A DNA stretch of 5,303 nt from an uncultured Gloeocapsa sp. (GTDB taxonomy: Bacteria > Cyanobacteriota > Cyanobacteriia > Cyanobacteriales > Gloeocapsaceae). Below, piece after piece: positions 1 to 5,303 of the stretch. Within the stretch, counting starts at the first letter, position 1. The number at the start of each line of letters is the position of its first letter. The stretch lies in contig CALGKL010000018.1 in assembly GCA_937930495.1 (NCBI GenBank), positions 1-5,303 of the forward strand, in the 5' to 3' direction. Made by a program: the position numbers and the translations under genes. The notes under the pieces are model-generated. The model saw only the letters and a program-made list of their open reading frames with translations, was not told where the DNA came from and searched no databases.

Positions 1-215
1 GATACTCCTGGATAATCAAGGATCAAGGTTGTGGGTTTAATACCCGATGTTTCTGTGAACTTAATCTAGAAGAAGGAGGTTTCCCCTCAGAAGAAGCAGA
101 AAATGGTCGGGGTATGTGTATATTACACCAGATTTTTGACCAAGTACACTGGAATCATCAGGGGACAGAAATAAGATTATGTAAAAATACTAAACATGCT
201 TCAGGATTAAATTAA
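1..215 (+). CDS. Anti-sigma regulatory factor / serine kinase-like GHKL ATPase, 3' part only
   Basis: The reading frame is open from the left edge (first full codon at 3) to a TAA at 213-215, giving the last 70 residues of a protein that begins outside the window. Two ATP-binding signatures of the RsbW-type HATPase_c_2 fold are visible: a G1 box (Asp-Gln-Gly-Cys-Gly-Phe, visible residues 7-12) and a G2 box (Gly-Arg-Gly-Met, residues 35-38), followed by a hydrophobic helix leading into an Asp-Gln-Val-His-Trp stretch and a final beta strand. The N-box helix that would bind Mg-ATP lies upstream and is not seen. In this family the protein binds a sigma factor or phosphorylates an anti-sigma antagonist in a partner-switching stress circuit. 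Full proteins are usually about 140-150 residues, so roughly half is present. The specific partner cannot be inferred. A strong terminator follows, so this is the end of its transcription unit. Confidence 0.8.
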   Translation, partial: YSWIIKDQGCGFNTRCFCELNLEEGGFPSEEAENGRGMCILHQIFDQVHWNHQGTEIRLCKNTKHASGLN

Positions 216-244
216 ACTCCAAGGTAAAATAGAATCAGGAGTAT

Positions 245-271
245 GCGGTTTAAAGTTAAACCGCTTTTTTT
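245..271 (+). terminator. Rho-independent terminator after the anti-sigma factor gene
   Basis: A perfect inverted repeat, GCGGTTTA at 245-252 and TAAACCGC at 257-264, encloses an AAGT loop and is followed directly by seven T residues (265-271). It sits 29 bases after the stop codon of the upstream gene, so it most simply ends that transcript. The aminopeptidase ATG at 280 is only 8 bases beyond the T-run. The hairpin may therefore also affect transcription or translation of the next gene, depending on where that gene's promoter lies. Confidence 0.85.
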
Positions 272-279
272 GTGAATCT

Positions 280-2832
280 ATGAATAGAGACGTCAACGAA
301 AAACAACATAAATCTTTTGAATTACCAGGAGCAAAACCGCACTACAATCCAGATCGCCCTGGAAAAGTTGAACATATTTTTTTGGATATCAGTCTAGATC
401 TTAGCGAAGCAAGCTTAAAAGGAACTTGTTATCTTAGCCTAAAACCACTACGACGTGGGATAGAAACCTTAAGTCTCGATGCGGTAGATTTACAAATAGA
501 CTCAGTATTAGTCGATAGTATCAGTCAACCCTTTGATTACGATGGGGAAAAACTGCAGATTAAGCTGTTACAACCTACCAGTTTAGAAACCATTTCTCTA
601 GCGATCGCCTATCAAGTCATCAAACCCCAACGAGGTATCTATTTTATCAAACCAGAACCAGATTATCCAGACAAACCTATCCAAGTATGGACCCAAGGAG
701 AAGACGAAGACTCCCGTTACTGGTTTCCCTGTTTTGATTATCCTGGACAATTAGCTACCTCAGAAATTAGAGTCAAAGTAGCTAAACCCTATTTAGCTAT
801 CTCCAACGGTGAATTAATCGCCACAGAAAGTCAGGATAACGAGACTATTTATCACTGGTTACAAAAACAAGTACATCCCACTTATCTGATGACTCTCGCT
901 GTCGGAGATTTTGCCGTAATTGAGGATAAATGGCAAAATATACCCGTCAACTACTATGTCGCAAAAGGACGGGAAGAAGATGCTAAACGCAGTATGGGCA
1001 AAACACCAAGGATGATCGAATTTTTTAGCCAAAAGTTTGGTTATCCCTATCCCTATCCTAAATATGCTCAAGTTTGTGTAGATGATTTCATCTTCGGGGG
1101 AATGGAAAATACCTCTACGACGATCCTAACCGATCGCTGTCTTTTAGACGAGAAAGCAGCTACAGATAACCGACGCACTGAAAGTTTAGTCGCACACGAA
1201 TTAGCCCATCAATGGTTTGGTGATTTAGTAGTCATTAAACATTGGTCCCACGCTTGGTTAAAAGAAGGTATGGCTTCCTATGCTGAGGTACTCTGGACAG
1301 AGTCAGAATATGGTAAAGATGATGCAGCCTATTATCTTTTAGGAGAAGCGAGAAGTTATTTACAGGAAGACTCATCCCGCTATCGTCGTCCCATCGTAAC
1401 CAACGTCTATCGAGAAGCGATCGAATTATACGATCGCCATCTCTATGAAAAGGGCGCTTGTGTTTATCACATGATTCGCACGCTCCTAACGGATGAGTTG
1501 TTTGACGCGACGATTCAGACATTTATTAAGGATAATGCCCATCAAACCGTCGAAACTATCGATTTATTAAGAGCAATTGAAAAAACTACAGGCTATAACC
1601 TGAGTCCTCTATTTGATCAATACGTATTTCGAGGTGGTCATCCCGATTTCAAAATTGGCTACAGTTGGGATAGCAAAAATAACCTCGCTGAAGTGAAAAT
1701 AACCCAAACCCAAGCTAAAGATAATCCTAAAGAGTTATTTAACCTAACTATTCCCCTAGCTTTTGGTTATGTCCAAGGAGAAGAGGTACAATTAAAAACC
1801 GTAACTCTCAATCTGCAAGAAGAACAACAGAATTTTTATTTTCCCTTAGAGAAAAAACCCGATTTTATTAGCTTTGATGTCGGGAATAATTATCTCAAAA
1901 CCGTTAGTCTAGATTATCCCCTAGCCGAATTAAAAGCACAACTAAAATCAGATCCAGATCCCATTAGCAGGATTTATGCGGGTATAGCGATCGCCAAAAA
2001 AGGTGGTTTAGAAGCCATCGCTGCTTTACAAGAATCCCTAACTAGCGATCGCTTTTGGGGAGTAAGAAAAGAAGCGGCTAAACAATTGGGTAAAATTAAA
2101 CTAGATCAAGCTGTTGATGCCTTACTATTAGGGTTGAAAGATCAACATCCTCAAGTCAGAGGCGCAGTTATCGAAACTTTAGCCAAGTTTAAAACAACCC
2201 AGAGTTACAACACCCTCAAACAACTCCTATCCCAAGGAGATAGTAGCTATGACAACGAAGCAGCGATCGCCAAATCTTTAGGAACGATCGTCGTTGGTAA
2301 CCTGCAAACACAGCAAGGAGAAGTCATCGAACTCCTCAAAGAAGTTTTAAACACCCAACCAGGGTGGAATGAAGTAGTCAGAAGTGGCGCGATCGCCGGA
2401 TTAAGTAAACTAAACACCTCATCGGTAGCCGCTGAATGTATCCTAGAATACACCAACCGAGGGGTCCCCCAGCCCCTGCGTCTAGCGGCGATTCGCGCTT
2501 TAGGAGCGGTTGCCAGTGGTCAAAATCAGGAAATAGTGGAGAAAATCCGGCAAAAACTAGAAGATCTAGCCTCAGAAAGCTTCTATCTCACCCAGGTAGC
2601 TGTTACTACCGCTTTAGGACAAATGGAACATCCAGGGGCGATCGAGATTCTCGACACCTTAGTTTCCCAATCCCCCGACGGAAGAATCAAACGTCTCGCG
2701 GCTGAAGCTAAAACCAAAGTTCAAGAAAAAATCGGTTCAGACAAAGCAATTCAGGAGTTAAGACAAGAAATCGACAAATTAAAACAAGAAAATCAGGAGT
2801 TAAAAAGTCGTTTAGCTAAGTTAGAAAGCTAA
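280..2832 (+). CDS. M1 family zinc aminopeptidase with C-terminal HEAT repeats
   Basis: This 850-residue protein is predicted to remove N-terminal amino acids from peptides in the cytoplasm; no signal peptide or membrane segment is visible. An N-terminal beta domain spans about residues 20-200 and includes the Gln-Gly-Glu stretch at 139-141 typical of the substrate pocket. The thermolysin-like catalytic domain spans about 205-450. It carries the exopeptidase motif as Gly-Gly-Met-Glu-Asn (273-277; GAMEN is usual), the zinc motif His-Glu-Leu-Ala-His (306-310), the third zinc ligand Glu329, exactly 18 residues after His310, and the catalytic Tyr389 in a Tyr-Glu-Lys-Gly motif. A small beta domain follows (about 455-545), then HEAT repeats (about 547-815) in place of the usual helical domain IV, then a charged heptad-like coiled coil (about 817-850). 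The length is close to E. coli PepN, but the C-terminal architecture differs, so I do not assign pepN. ATG 280 is the only plausible start: no in-frame ATG, GTG or TTG lies between it and the upstream in-frame stop at 208-210, and conserved sequence begins within about 15 residues. No Shine-Dalgarno sequence is present. Specificity is unknown. Confidence 0.95.
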   Translation: MNRDVNEKQHKSFELPGAKPHYNPDRPGKVEHIFLDISLDLSEASLKGTCYLSLKPLRRGIETLSLDAVDLQIDSVLVDSISQPFDYDGEKLQIKLLQPTSLETISLAIAYQVIKPQRGIYFIKPEPDYPDKPIQVWTQGEDEDSRYWFPCFDYPGQLATSEIRVKVAKPYLAISNGELIATESQDNETIYHWLQKQVHPTYLMTLAVGDFAVIEDKWQNIPVNYYVAKGREEDAKRSMGKTPRMIEFFSQKFGYPYPYPKYAQVCVDDFIFGGMENTSTTILTDRCLLDEKAATDNRRTESLVAHELAHQWFGDLVVIKHWSHAWLKEGMASYAEVLWTESEYGKDDAAYYLLGEARSYLQEDSSRYRRPIVTNVYREAIELYDRHLYEKGACVYHMIRTLLTDELFDATIQTFIKDNAHQTVETIDLLRAIEKTTGYNLSPLFDQYVFRGGHPDFKIGYSWDSKNNLAEVKITQTQAKDNPKELFNLTIPLAFGYVQGEEVQLKTVTLNLQEEQQNFYFPLEKKPDFISFDVGNNYLKTVSLDYPLAELKAQLKSDPDPISRIYAGIAIAKKGGLEAIAALQESLTSDRFWGVRKEAAKQLGKIKLDQAVDALLLGLKDQHPQVRGAVIETLAKFKTTQSYNTLKQLLSQGDSSYDNEAAIAKSLGTIVVGNLQTQQGEVIELLKEVLNTQPGWNEVVRSGAIAGLSKLNTSSVAAECILEYTNRGVPQPLRLAAIRALGAVASGQNQEIVEKIRQKLEDLASESFYLTQVAVTTALGQMEHPGAIEILDTLVSQSPDGRIKRLAAEAKTKVQEKIGSDKAIQELRQEIDKLKQENQELKSRLAKLES
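601..608. repeat. HIP1 palindrome GCGATCGC
   Basis: A perfect copy of the octamer GCGATCGC inside the aminopeptidase gene. HIP1 is strongly over-represented in many cyanobacterial genomes, so it supports the taxonomic call. It sits in codons for Ala-Ile-Ala and does not disturb the frame. Confidence 0.9.
1987..2396. repeat. Cluster of four HIP1 palindromes
   Basis: Four perfect GCGATCGC copies lie at 1987-1994, 2045-2052, 2263-2270 and 2389-2396, all in the HEAT-repeat part of the aminopeptidase gene. Three encode Ala-Ile-Ala; the copy at 2045 is read in a different phase (Ser-Asp-Arg). Alanine-rich helices readily accommodate the octamer, which probably explains the local density. Near-matches with one end changed also occur, for example around 1417, 2638 and 3986. 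Confidence 0.9.
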
Positions 2833-2886
2833 GAGAAGGGGTTCGGAGTTAGGGATTACAGACCCTTTTCTCCTGACCTTAATCCC
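2833..2886 (+). repeat. Two interleaved inverted repeats after the aminopeptidase gene, possible weak terminator
   Basis: The spacer between the convergent aminopeptidase and acyltransferase genes begins right after the stop codon with GAGAAGGGGT (2833-2842), which can pair with ACCCTTTTCTC (2862-2872) with one G-U pair and one bulged T. A second perfect 7-base pair set, GGGATTA (2852-2858) and TAATCCC (2880-2886), interleaves with the first. Neither stem is followed by a T-run on either strand, so a classical intrinsic terminator is not clearly present. The hairpin may still end or stabilise the aminopeptidase mRNA. The GGAGTTAGGGATT-type wording resembles dispersed short repeats common in cyanobacterial spacers, but this is an impression from memory. 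Confidence 0.4.
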
Positions 2887-2915
2887 AGGATAGTAAAACA
2901 AACCCCAAATCACTT

Positions 2916-3419
2916 TTAACCCTTAACAATTATTCTTGCGGGTACGCCAACCGCCGTAGCACCATCGGGTACATCACAAAGAACTACTGCATTAGCACCT
3001 ATTTTGGCGTGATTGCCAATGGTAACACCGTTAAGTATTTTTGCCCCTGCGCCAATTTCTACGTGTCCACCAATTTTAACGTTAGCAGTTACCGTAACTT
3101 GTTGTAAGATTAAACAGTTTGGTCCAATAGATGCCGTAGGATGAATAACCACCCCATTGGGATGAGTAATCATCAAGCCACCGCCTATCTGACAATTAAG
3201 GGGGATTTCAGCACCGGTAACCACGCTCCAAAAACGATGTTCAATAACGTTAATTTTACTAATCATTTTGCCAATTATACCCCAGCGCTTTTGCCATTTT
3301 TGATATTCTCGAATGGATTTAAGAAGTTGACGTTGAGGATTCCACCAGCGGAGTAGTTTTTCTCGACTCCAATCAGGTTCTGTGGCTGAAATTTCTTGTT
3401 TTCTTGTTTCTGTTGTCAT
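2916..3419 (-). CDS. Serine acetyltransferase-like hexapeptide-repeat acyltransferase (short form)
   Basis: This 167-residue protein has a charged, Trp- and Arg-rich N-terminal helix region (about 1-60) and then a left-handed parallel beta-helix of hexapeptide repeats (about 66-165), recognisable from the recurring Ile/Val-Gly pattern and the closing Gly-Val-Pro-Ala-Arg motif (158-162). The Thr-His-Pro-Asn-Gly-Val-Val segment (85-91) matches the region of CysE-type enzymes that carries an active-site His, here His86. The all-alpha N-terminal domain of CysE is missing, and the chain ends five residues after Pro-Ala-Arg, so there is no long CysK-binding tail ending in Ile. The loop after Gln-Gln-Val-Thr (106-109) is much shorter than in CysE, and the second catalytic His appears replaced by Asn113. 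Family members this short often sit in polysaccharide loci, but no such genes are seen here. It probably transfers an acetyl group from acetyl-CoA to an unknown acceptor; a role in cysteine synthesis is doubtful. The ATG is supported by a weak GGGA about 10 bases upstream. Confidence 0.85.
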   Translation of the reverse strand: MTTETRKQEISATEPDWSREKLLRWWNPQRQLLKSIREYQKWQKRWGIIGKMISKINVIEHRFWSVVTGAEIPLNCQIGGGLMITHPNGVVIHPTASIGPNCLILQQVTVTANVKIGGHVEIGAGAKILNGVTIGNHAKIGANAVVLCDVPDGATAVGVPARIIVKG

Positions 3420-3472
3420 TTATTTGCTTTCCCATAATAATAAAATTTAGACTTTATGTATCATAATTGACT
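3420..3472. promoter_or_regulatory. Divergent promoter region between the acyltransferase and pth
   Basis: These 53 AT-rich bases separate two start codons facing away from each other, so both promoters must lie here or inside the neighbouring 5' coding ends. On the minus strand, TATGAT (3465-3460) and TATTAT (3439-3434) resemble -10 boxes for the acyltransferase. On the plus strand, TATCAT (3459-3464) could serve pth but would place the start site almost at the ATG. No convincing -35 partner exists for any of them, so exact promoters are not assigned. Neither gene has a strong ribosome-binding site. Confidence 0.3.
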
Positions 3473-4060
3473 ATGAACCCAAGACTGATTGTTGGCTTAG
3501 GTAATCCAGAACCCAAATATCTAGACACTCGCCATAATATCGGTTTTATGGTGGTAGATGCTTGTGCTGATTCATGGGGATTATCTTGGCAAGAAGAAAA
3601 ACGCTTTCAAGGATTGATCGCTCAAGGAATCGCCAAAGGAGGTCAACAGGTTAGACTACTCAAACCCCTAACCTATATGAATCGCTCAGGACAATCGGTT
3701 AGAGCCTTATTTGATTGGCATAAGTTAGCCGTTGAAAGTATTTTAGTAGTATATGATGATTTGGATTTGCCCGTAGGTCGTCTCCGCTTACGAAAATCGG
3801 GTTCAGCGGGTGGTCATAACGGGATGAAATCAATTATCGCTCATTTGGGTAGTCAAGGTTTTCCCCGGTTACGGATTGGTATTGGTAAATCTAGCCTTAC
3901 TGACAACACCGTATCTCACGTTTTGGGTAAATTTACTCCCGAAGAAAAACCTGTAATTGAATCGGTCATTAAACTAGGCGTAGAAGCGATCGAAGTCTCT
4001 CTCCAAGATGGGCTCGAAAAAGCCATGAATCAATACAATCCTCATCAATCTCAAGTTTAA
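3473..4060 (+). CDS. pth: Peptidyl-tRNA hydrolase
   Basis: This 195-residue cytoplasmic enzyme cleaves the ester bond between prematurely released peptides and their tRNA, recycling tRNA and preventing toxic build-up. The sequence shows the family signatures in order: Gly-Leu-Gly-Asn-Pro (8-12), Thr-Arg-His-Asn-Ile-Gly-Phe (19-25), Lys-Pro-Leu-Thr-Tyr-Met-Asn (64-70), Tyr-Asp-Asp-Leu-Asp-Leu-Pro (94-100) and Gly-Gly-His-Asn-Gly (113-117). By alignment with E. coli Pth, the key residues are Asn11, the catalytic His21, Asn70, Asp95 and Asn116, all present. The length matches bacterial Pth (about 190-200). I chose ATG 3473 because it gives the usual few residues before the first beta strand; a TTG at 3467, two codons upstream in frame, is a possible but weaker start. 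The gene is divergent from the acyltransferase and ends 7 bases from the stop of the repeat-protein gene on the other strand. Confidence 0.97.
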   Translation: MNPRLIVGLGNPEPKYLDTRHNIGFMVVDACADSWGLSWQEEKRFQGLIAQGIAKGGQQVRLLKPLTYMNRSGQSVRALFDWHKLAVESILVVYDDLDLPVGRLRLRKSGSAGGHNGMKSIIAHLGSQGFPRLRIGIGKSSLTDNTVSHVLGKFTPEEKPVIESVIKLGVEAIEVSLQDGLEKAMNQYNPHQSQV

Positions 4061-4067
4061 TCTTCTT

Positions 4068-5303
4068 TTAAAGGGAATCAGAAAAATCAAGGGTGGAACG
4101 ATTTTGTTTTTTCCGCCAAATTTCGATATATGTTCTCGCTGAGTTATAGACAGGAGTATTTCTAGGAATATAATTAGCAATTTCTATAGCCTCAGATAGG
4201 TCATAGTTAGCTGTATCCTCCGCTATAGCAAATAATTGCTCTGACCATTTTTTAACCGCTTCTTGACTAGCTTTAGCCACAGAAGTATAGTTAGGTATTT
4301 GATTAGCTAATTCAATCGCTCTAGCCAAATCTCGTACCTGATTAGTAGCAGCGAGACGATAAGCTTCCTGAAGGCTATCTTGAGCGTTAATTTGAGTTTG
4401 CCAGAGATTGATTTTTTCTTGTGCTTCGGGGTAAAGTGCTCTACCACTAGGAATCCGTCTCGCCACAGCGATCGCCTCTGTCCAATTTTCCTGATTACCT
4501 AGACGAATCGCTTCATCGAGTAGAGGTTGATTTTGAGTGATTTCGATCTGATAACGACTTTGGGCGATCACCTTTTGGGCTTCGGGATAGAGAGGGCGAT
4601 TAATTTTAATCAGACTAGCTTGAGTAATAGCTTCTTGCCAAGCCTCTAGGGTTATACCTCTAGCTAATTTTTGGGCTCTTTCTAAAATAGGTTGATCCTC
4701 AATGATATAAATTTGTCGATTCCAGTTACCGATCTCGGTTTGAGCTTCTTGATAACGAGGATTAAAGGCCGAAATTTCACTAGCTTTAGATATAGCTGCT
4801 GTTAAATCTTCTTTAGTCCCTGATTTCGCTAAATCCCTAGCTTCGGTGAGAATTTCTACATCTTTTACCTCTAACTCCCAACGATTAACCAACTTTTGCG
4901 CTTCATAATAAACTGGACTTCTCGCCTCAATCTGAGAAGCTAGGGTAATCGCTGCGGAGATATCCTCTACTGTACCCCGGTTAGCCCTTGTCCCCGCTTG
5001 AGCCAACTGATACCAATCGGAGAAATTTTCCTTAAATTTAGAATCAGATGAGATTTGCGCTAGGGTAGCTTCTAAACCTTGCCAATCTTGTTGGTCTATT
5101 TGAGTTTCAATTAATTTCAGGATTTGATTATTGGCTTGACTAATTAATTCTTGAGCTTCTTGATAAGCTAGGCTACTATTATCTACTTTTTCGGCTTCGG
5201 TAATGGCGGTCAGTAGGTCCTCTAATTTACCTGTTTCTAAAAGAGCATAAGCTGCGTCTAATTTAGTACTTTCTTCTTTAGCTGCTTGGATCTTATTGAG
5301 GTT
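4068..5303 (-). CDS. Large helical tandem-repeat protein of unknown function, 3' part only
   Basis: The frame is open from the right edge to a TAA at 4070-4068, giving the C-terminal 411 residues of a longer protein. A TTG at 5006 is only an internal Leu codon: the same repeat pattern continues upstream of it without a stop, so the true start lies beyond the window. The visible part is almost entirely predicted helix, rich in Ala, Glu, Gln and Ile, and built from about seven units of 45-55 residues. The unit consensus is Leu-x-x-Ala, then Ala-Ile-x-x-Ala-x-x-Ile, then Pro-x-Tyr-x-Glu-Ala-Gln, then a helix with Trp. This resembles TPR-like solenoids but does not match the canonical 34-residue TPR. 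The tail after the last repeat is short and polar. There are no Walker motifs, membrane segments or catalytic signatures in this part. From memory, similar cyanobacterial proteins are sometimes auto-annotated as chromosome segregation ATPase, which nothing visible here supports. A scaffold or protein-binding role is the most one can infer. Confidence 0.85.
   Translation of the reverse strand, partial: NLNKIQAAKEESTKLDAAYALLETGKLEDLLTAITEAEKVDNSSLAYQEAQELISQANNQILKLIETQIDQQDWQGLEATLAQISSDSKFKENFSDWYQLAQAGTRANRGTVEDISAAITLASQIEARSPVYYEAQKLVNRWELEVKDVEILTEARDLAKSGTKEDLTAAISKASEISAFNPRYQEAQTEIGNWNRQIYIIEDQPILERAQKLARGITLEAWQEAITQASLIKINRPLYPEAQKVIAQSRYQIEITQNQPLLDEAIRLGNQENWTEAIAVARRIPSGRALYPEAQEKINLWQTQINAQDSLQEAYRLAATNQVRDLARAIELANQIPNYTSVAKASQEAVKKWSEQLFAIAEDTANYDLSEAIEIANYIPRNTPVYNSARTYIEIWRKKQNRSTLDFSDSL
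4104..5261 (-). repeat. Protein-level tandem repeats, about seven units
   Basis: Units, read on the minus strand and numbered from the first visible codon: unit 1 residues 15-69 (5261-5097), then a degenerate linker of about 27 residues, unit 2 97-151 (5015-4851), unit 3 152-206 (4850-4686), unit 4 207-261 (4685-4521), unit 5 262-310 (4520-4374), unit 6 311-356 (4373-4236), unit 7 357-400 (4235-4104). Units 2-4 are 55 residues each, and later ones shorten mainly in the last helix. The Tyr-x-Glu-Ala-Gln element is kept in units 1-5 and decays in units 6 and 7. The Trp of the third helix is kept in most units. DNA identity between units is low, so the duplications are old. Confidence 0.75.
4468..4475. 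repeat. HIP1 palindrome GCGATCGC
   Basis: The sixth perfect HIP1 octamer of the window, inside repeat unit 5 of the minus-strand repeat protein, where it encodes part of Glu-Ala-Ile-Ala-Val. Confidence 0.9.

Noticed and set aside
136..177. TTGACC (136-141) and TAAGAT (172-177) as a promoter for the aminopeptidase
   Set aside because: The spacing is 30 bases, far from the usual 16-18, and both lie inside the upstream coding region before a strong terminator.
1042..1059. Short tandem repeat TATCCC x3 in the aminopeptidase gene, encoding Tyr-Pro-Tyr-Pro-Tyr-Pro
   Set aside because: A Tyr-Pro-Lys-Tyr segment at this position is normal for M1 enzymes, so three units are probably selected protein sequence rather than a phase-variable tract.
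1987..2396. Cluster of GCGATCGC palindromes as a regulatory or recombination site
   Set aside because: HIP1 is spread genome-wide in cyanobacteria, and these copies fit Ala-Ile-Ala codons in a coding region; the spacing is irregular.
2436..2705. Plus-strand 89-codon frame inside the aminopeptidase gene, and similar antisense frames at 1235-1522, 859-1071, 2247-2456 and 3974-4180
   Set aside because: They overlap strongly supported genes in other frames, have low-complexity or atypical composition (for example Pro/Ser/Arg-rich), and show no recognisable domain.
4068..5006. Complete 312-residue gene starting at TTG 5006
   Set aside because: The frame stays open for another 99 codons to the window edge, and that stretch carries another copy of the same protein repeat, so the TTG is internal.
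1..5303. A new defence, mobile or biosynthetic system
   Set aside because: The genes are mostly housekeeping, orientation changes nearly every gene, and there are no mobile-element ends, integrase, nuclease, reverse transcriptase or repeat-spacer array.

Overview
The window looks like ordinary chromosomal DNA from a cyanobacterium. The base composition is moderately AT-rich. The palindrome GCGATCGC (HIP1, a hallmark of many cyanobacterial genomes) occurs six times in 5.3 kb. The protein types also fit: an anti-sigma-type GHKL ATPase, an M1 aminopeptidase with cyanobacterial-style HEAT repeats, and a large repeat protein. Shine-Dalgarno sequences are weak or absent before the genes, as is common in this phylum. 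I cannot name a genus.

Layout, left to right. (1) Positions 1-215, plus strand: the C-terminal half of an RsbW-like anti-sigma factor/serine kinase ATPase, ending in a strong intrinsic terminator at 245-271. (2) Positions 280-2832, plus strand: an 850-residue M1 zinc aminopeptidase whose C-terminal third is HEAT repeats plus a terminal coiled coil. Its ATG lies only 8 bases after the terminator's T-run. (3) Positions 2833-2915: a short convergent spacer with two interleaved inverted repeats. (4) Positions 2916-3419, minus strand: a 167-residue left-handed beta-helix acyltransferase of the serine-acetyltransferase type. It lacks the N-terminal CysE domain, the CysK-binding tail and one of the two usual active-site histidines. 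(5) Positions 3420-3472: a 53-base AT-rich divergent promoter region. (6) Positions 3473-4060, plus strand: peptidyl-tRNA hydrolase (pth), with all expected catalytic residues. (7) Positions 4068-5303, minus strand, running off the right edge: the C-terminal 411 residues of a large helical repeat protein made of about seven units of roughly 45-55 residues. It ends only 7 bases from pth in a tail-to-tail arrangement.

The genes do not form an obvious pathway or operon. Orientation changes at almost every gene, so each is probably its own transcription unit. Pth (tRNA recycling) and the aminopeptidase (peptide turnover) are housekeeping functions. I found no RNA genes, CRISPR array, insertion sequence, phage gene or toxin-antitoxin pair. 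I see no convincing sign of a new multi-gene system. The points most worth a second look are the altered acyltransferase active site, the repeat protein of unknown function, the HEAT-type domain IV of the aminopeptidase, and the terminator hairpin placed against a start codon.
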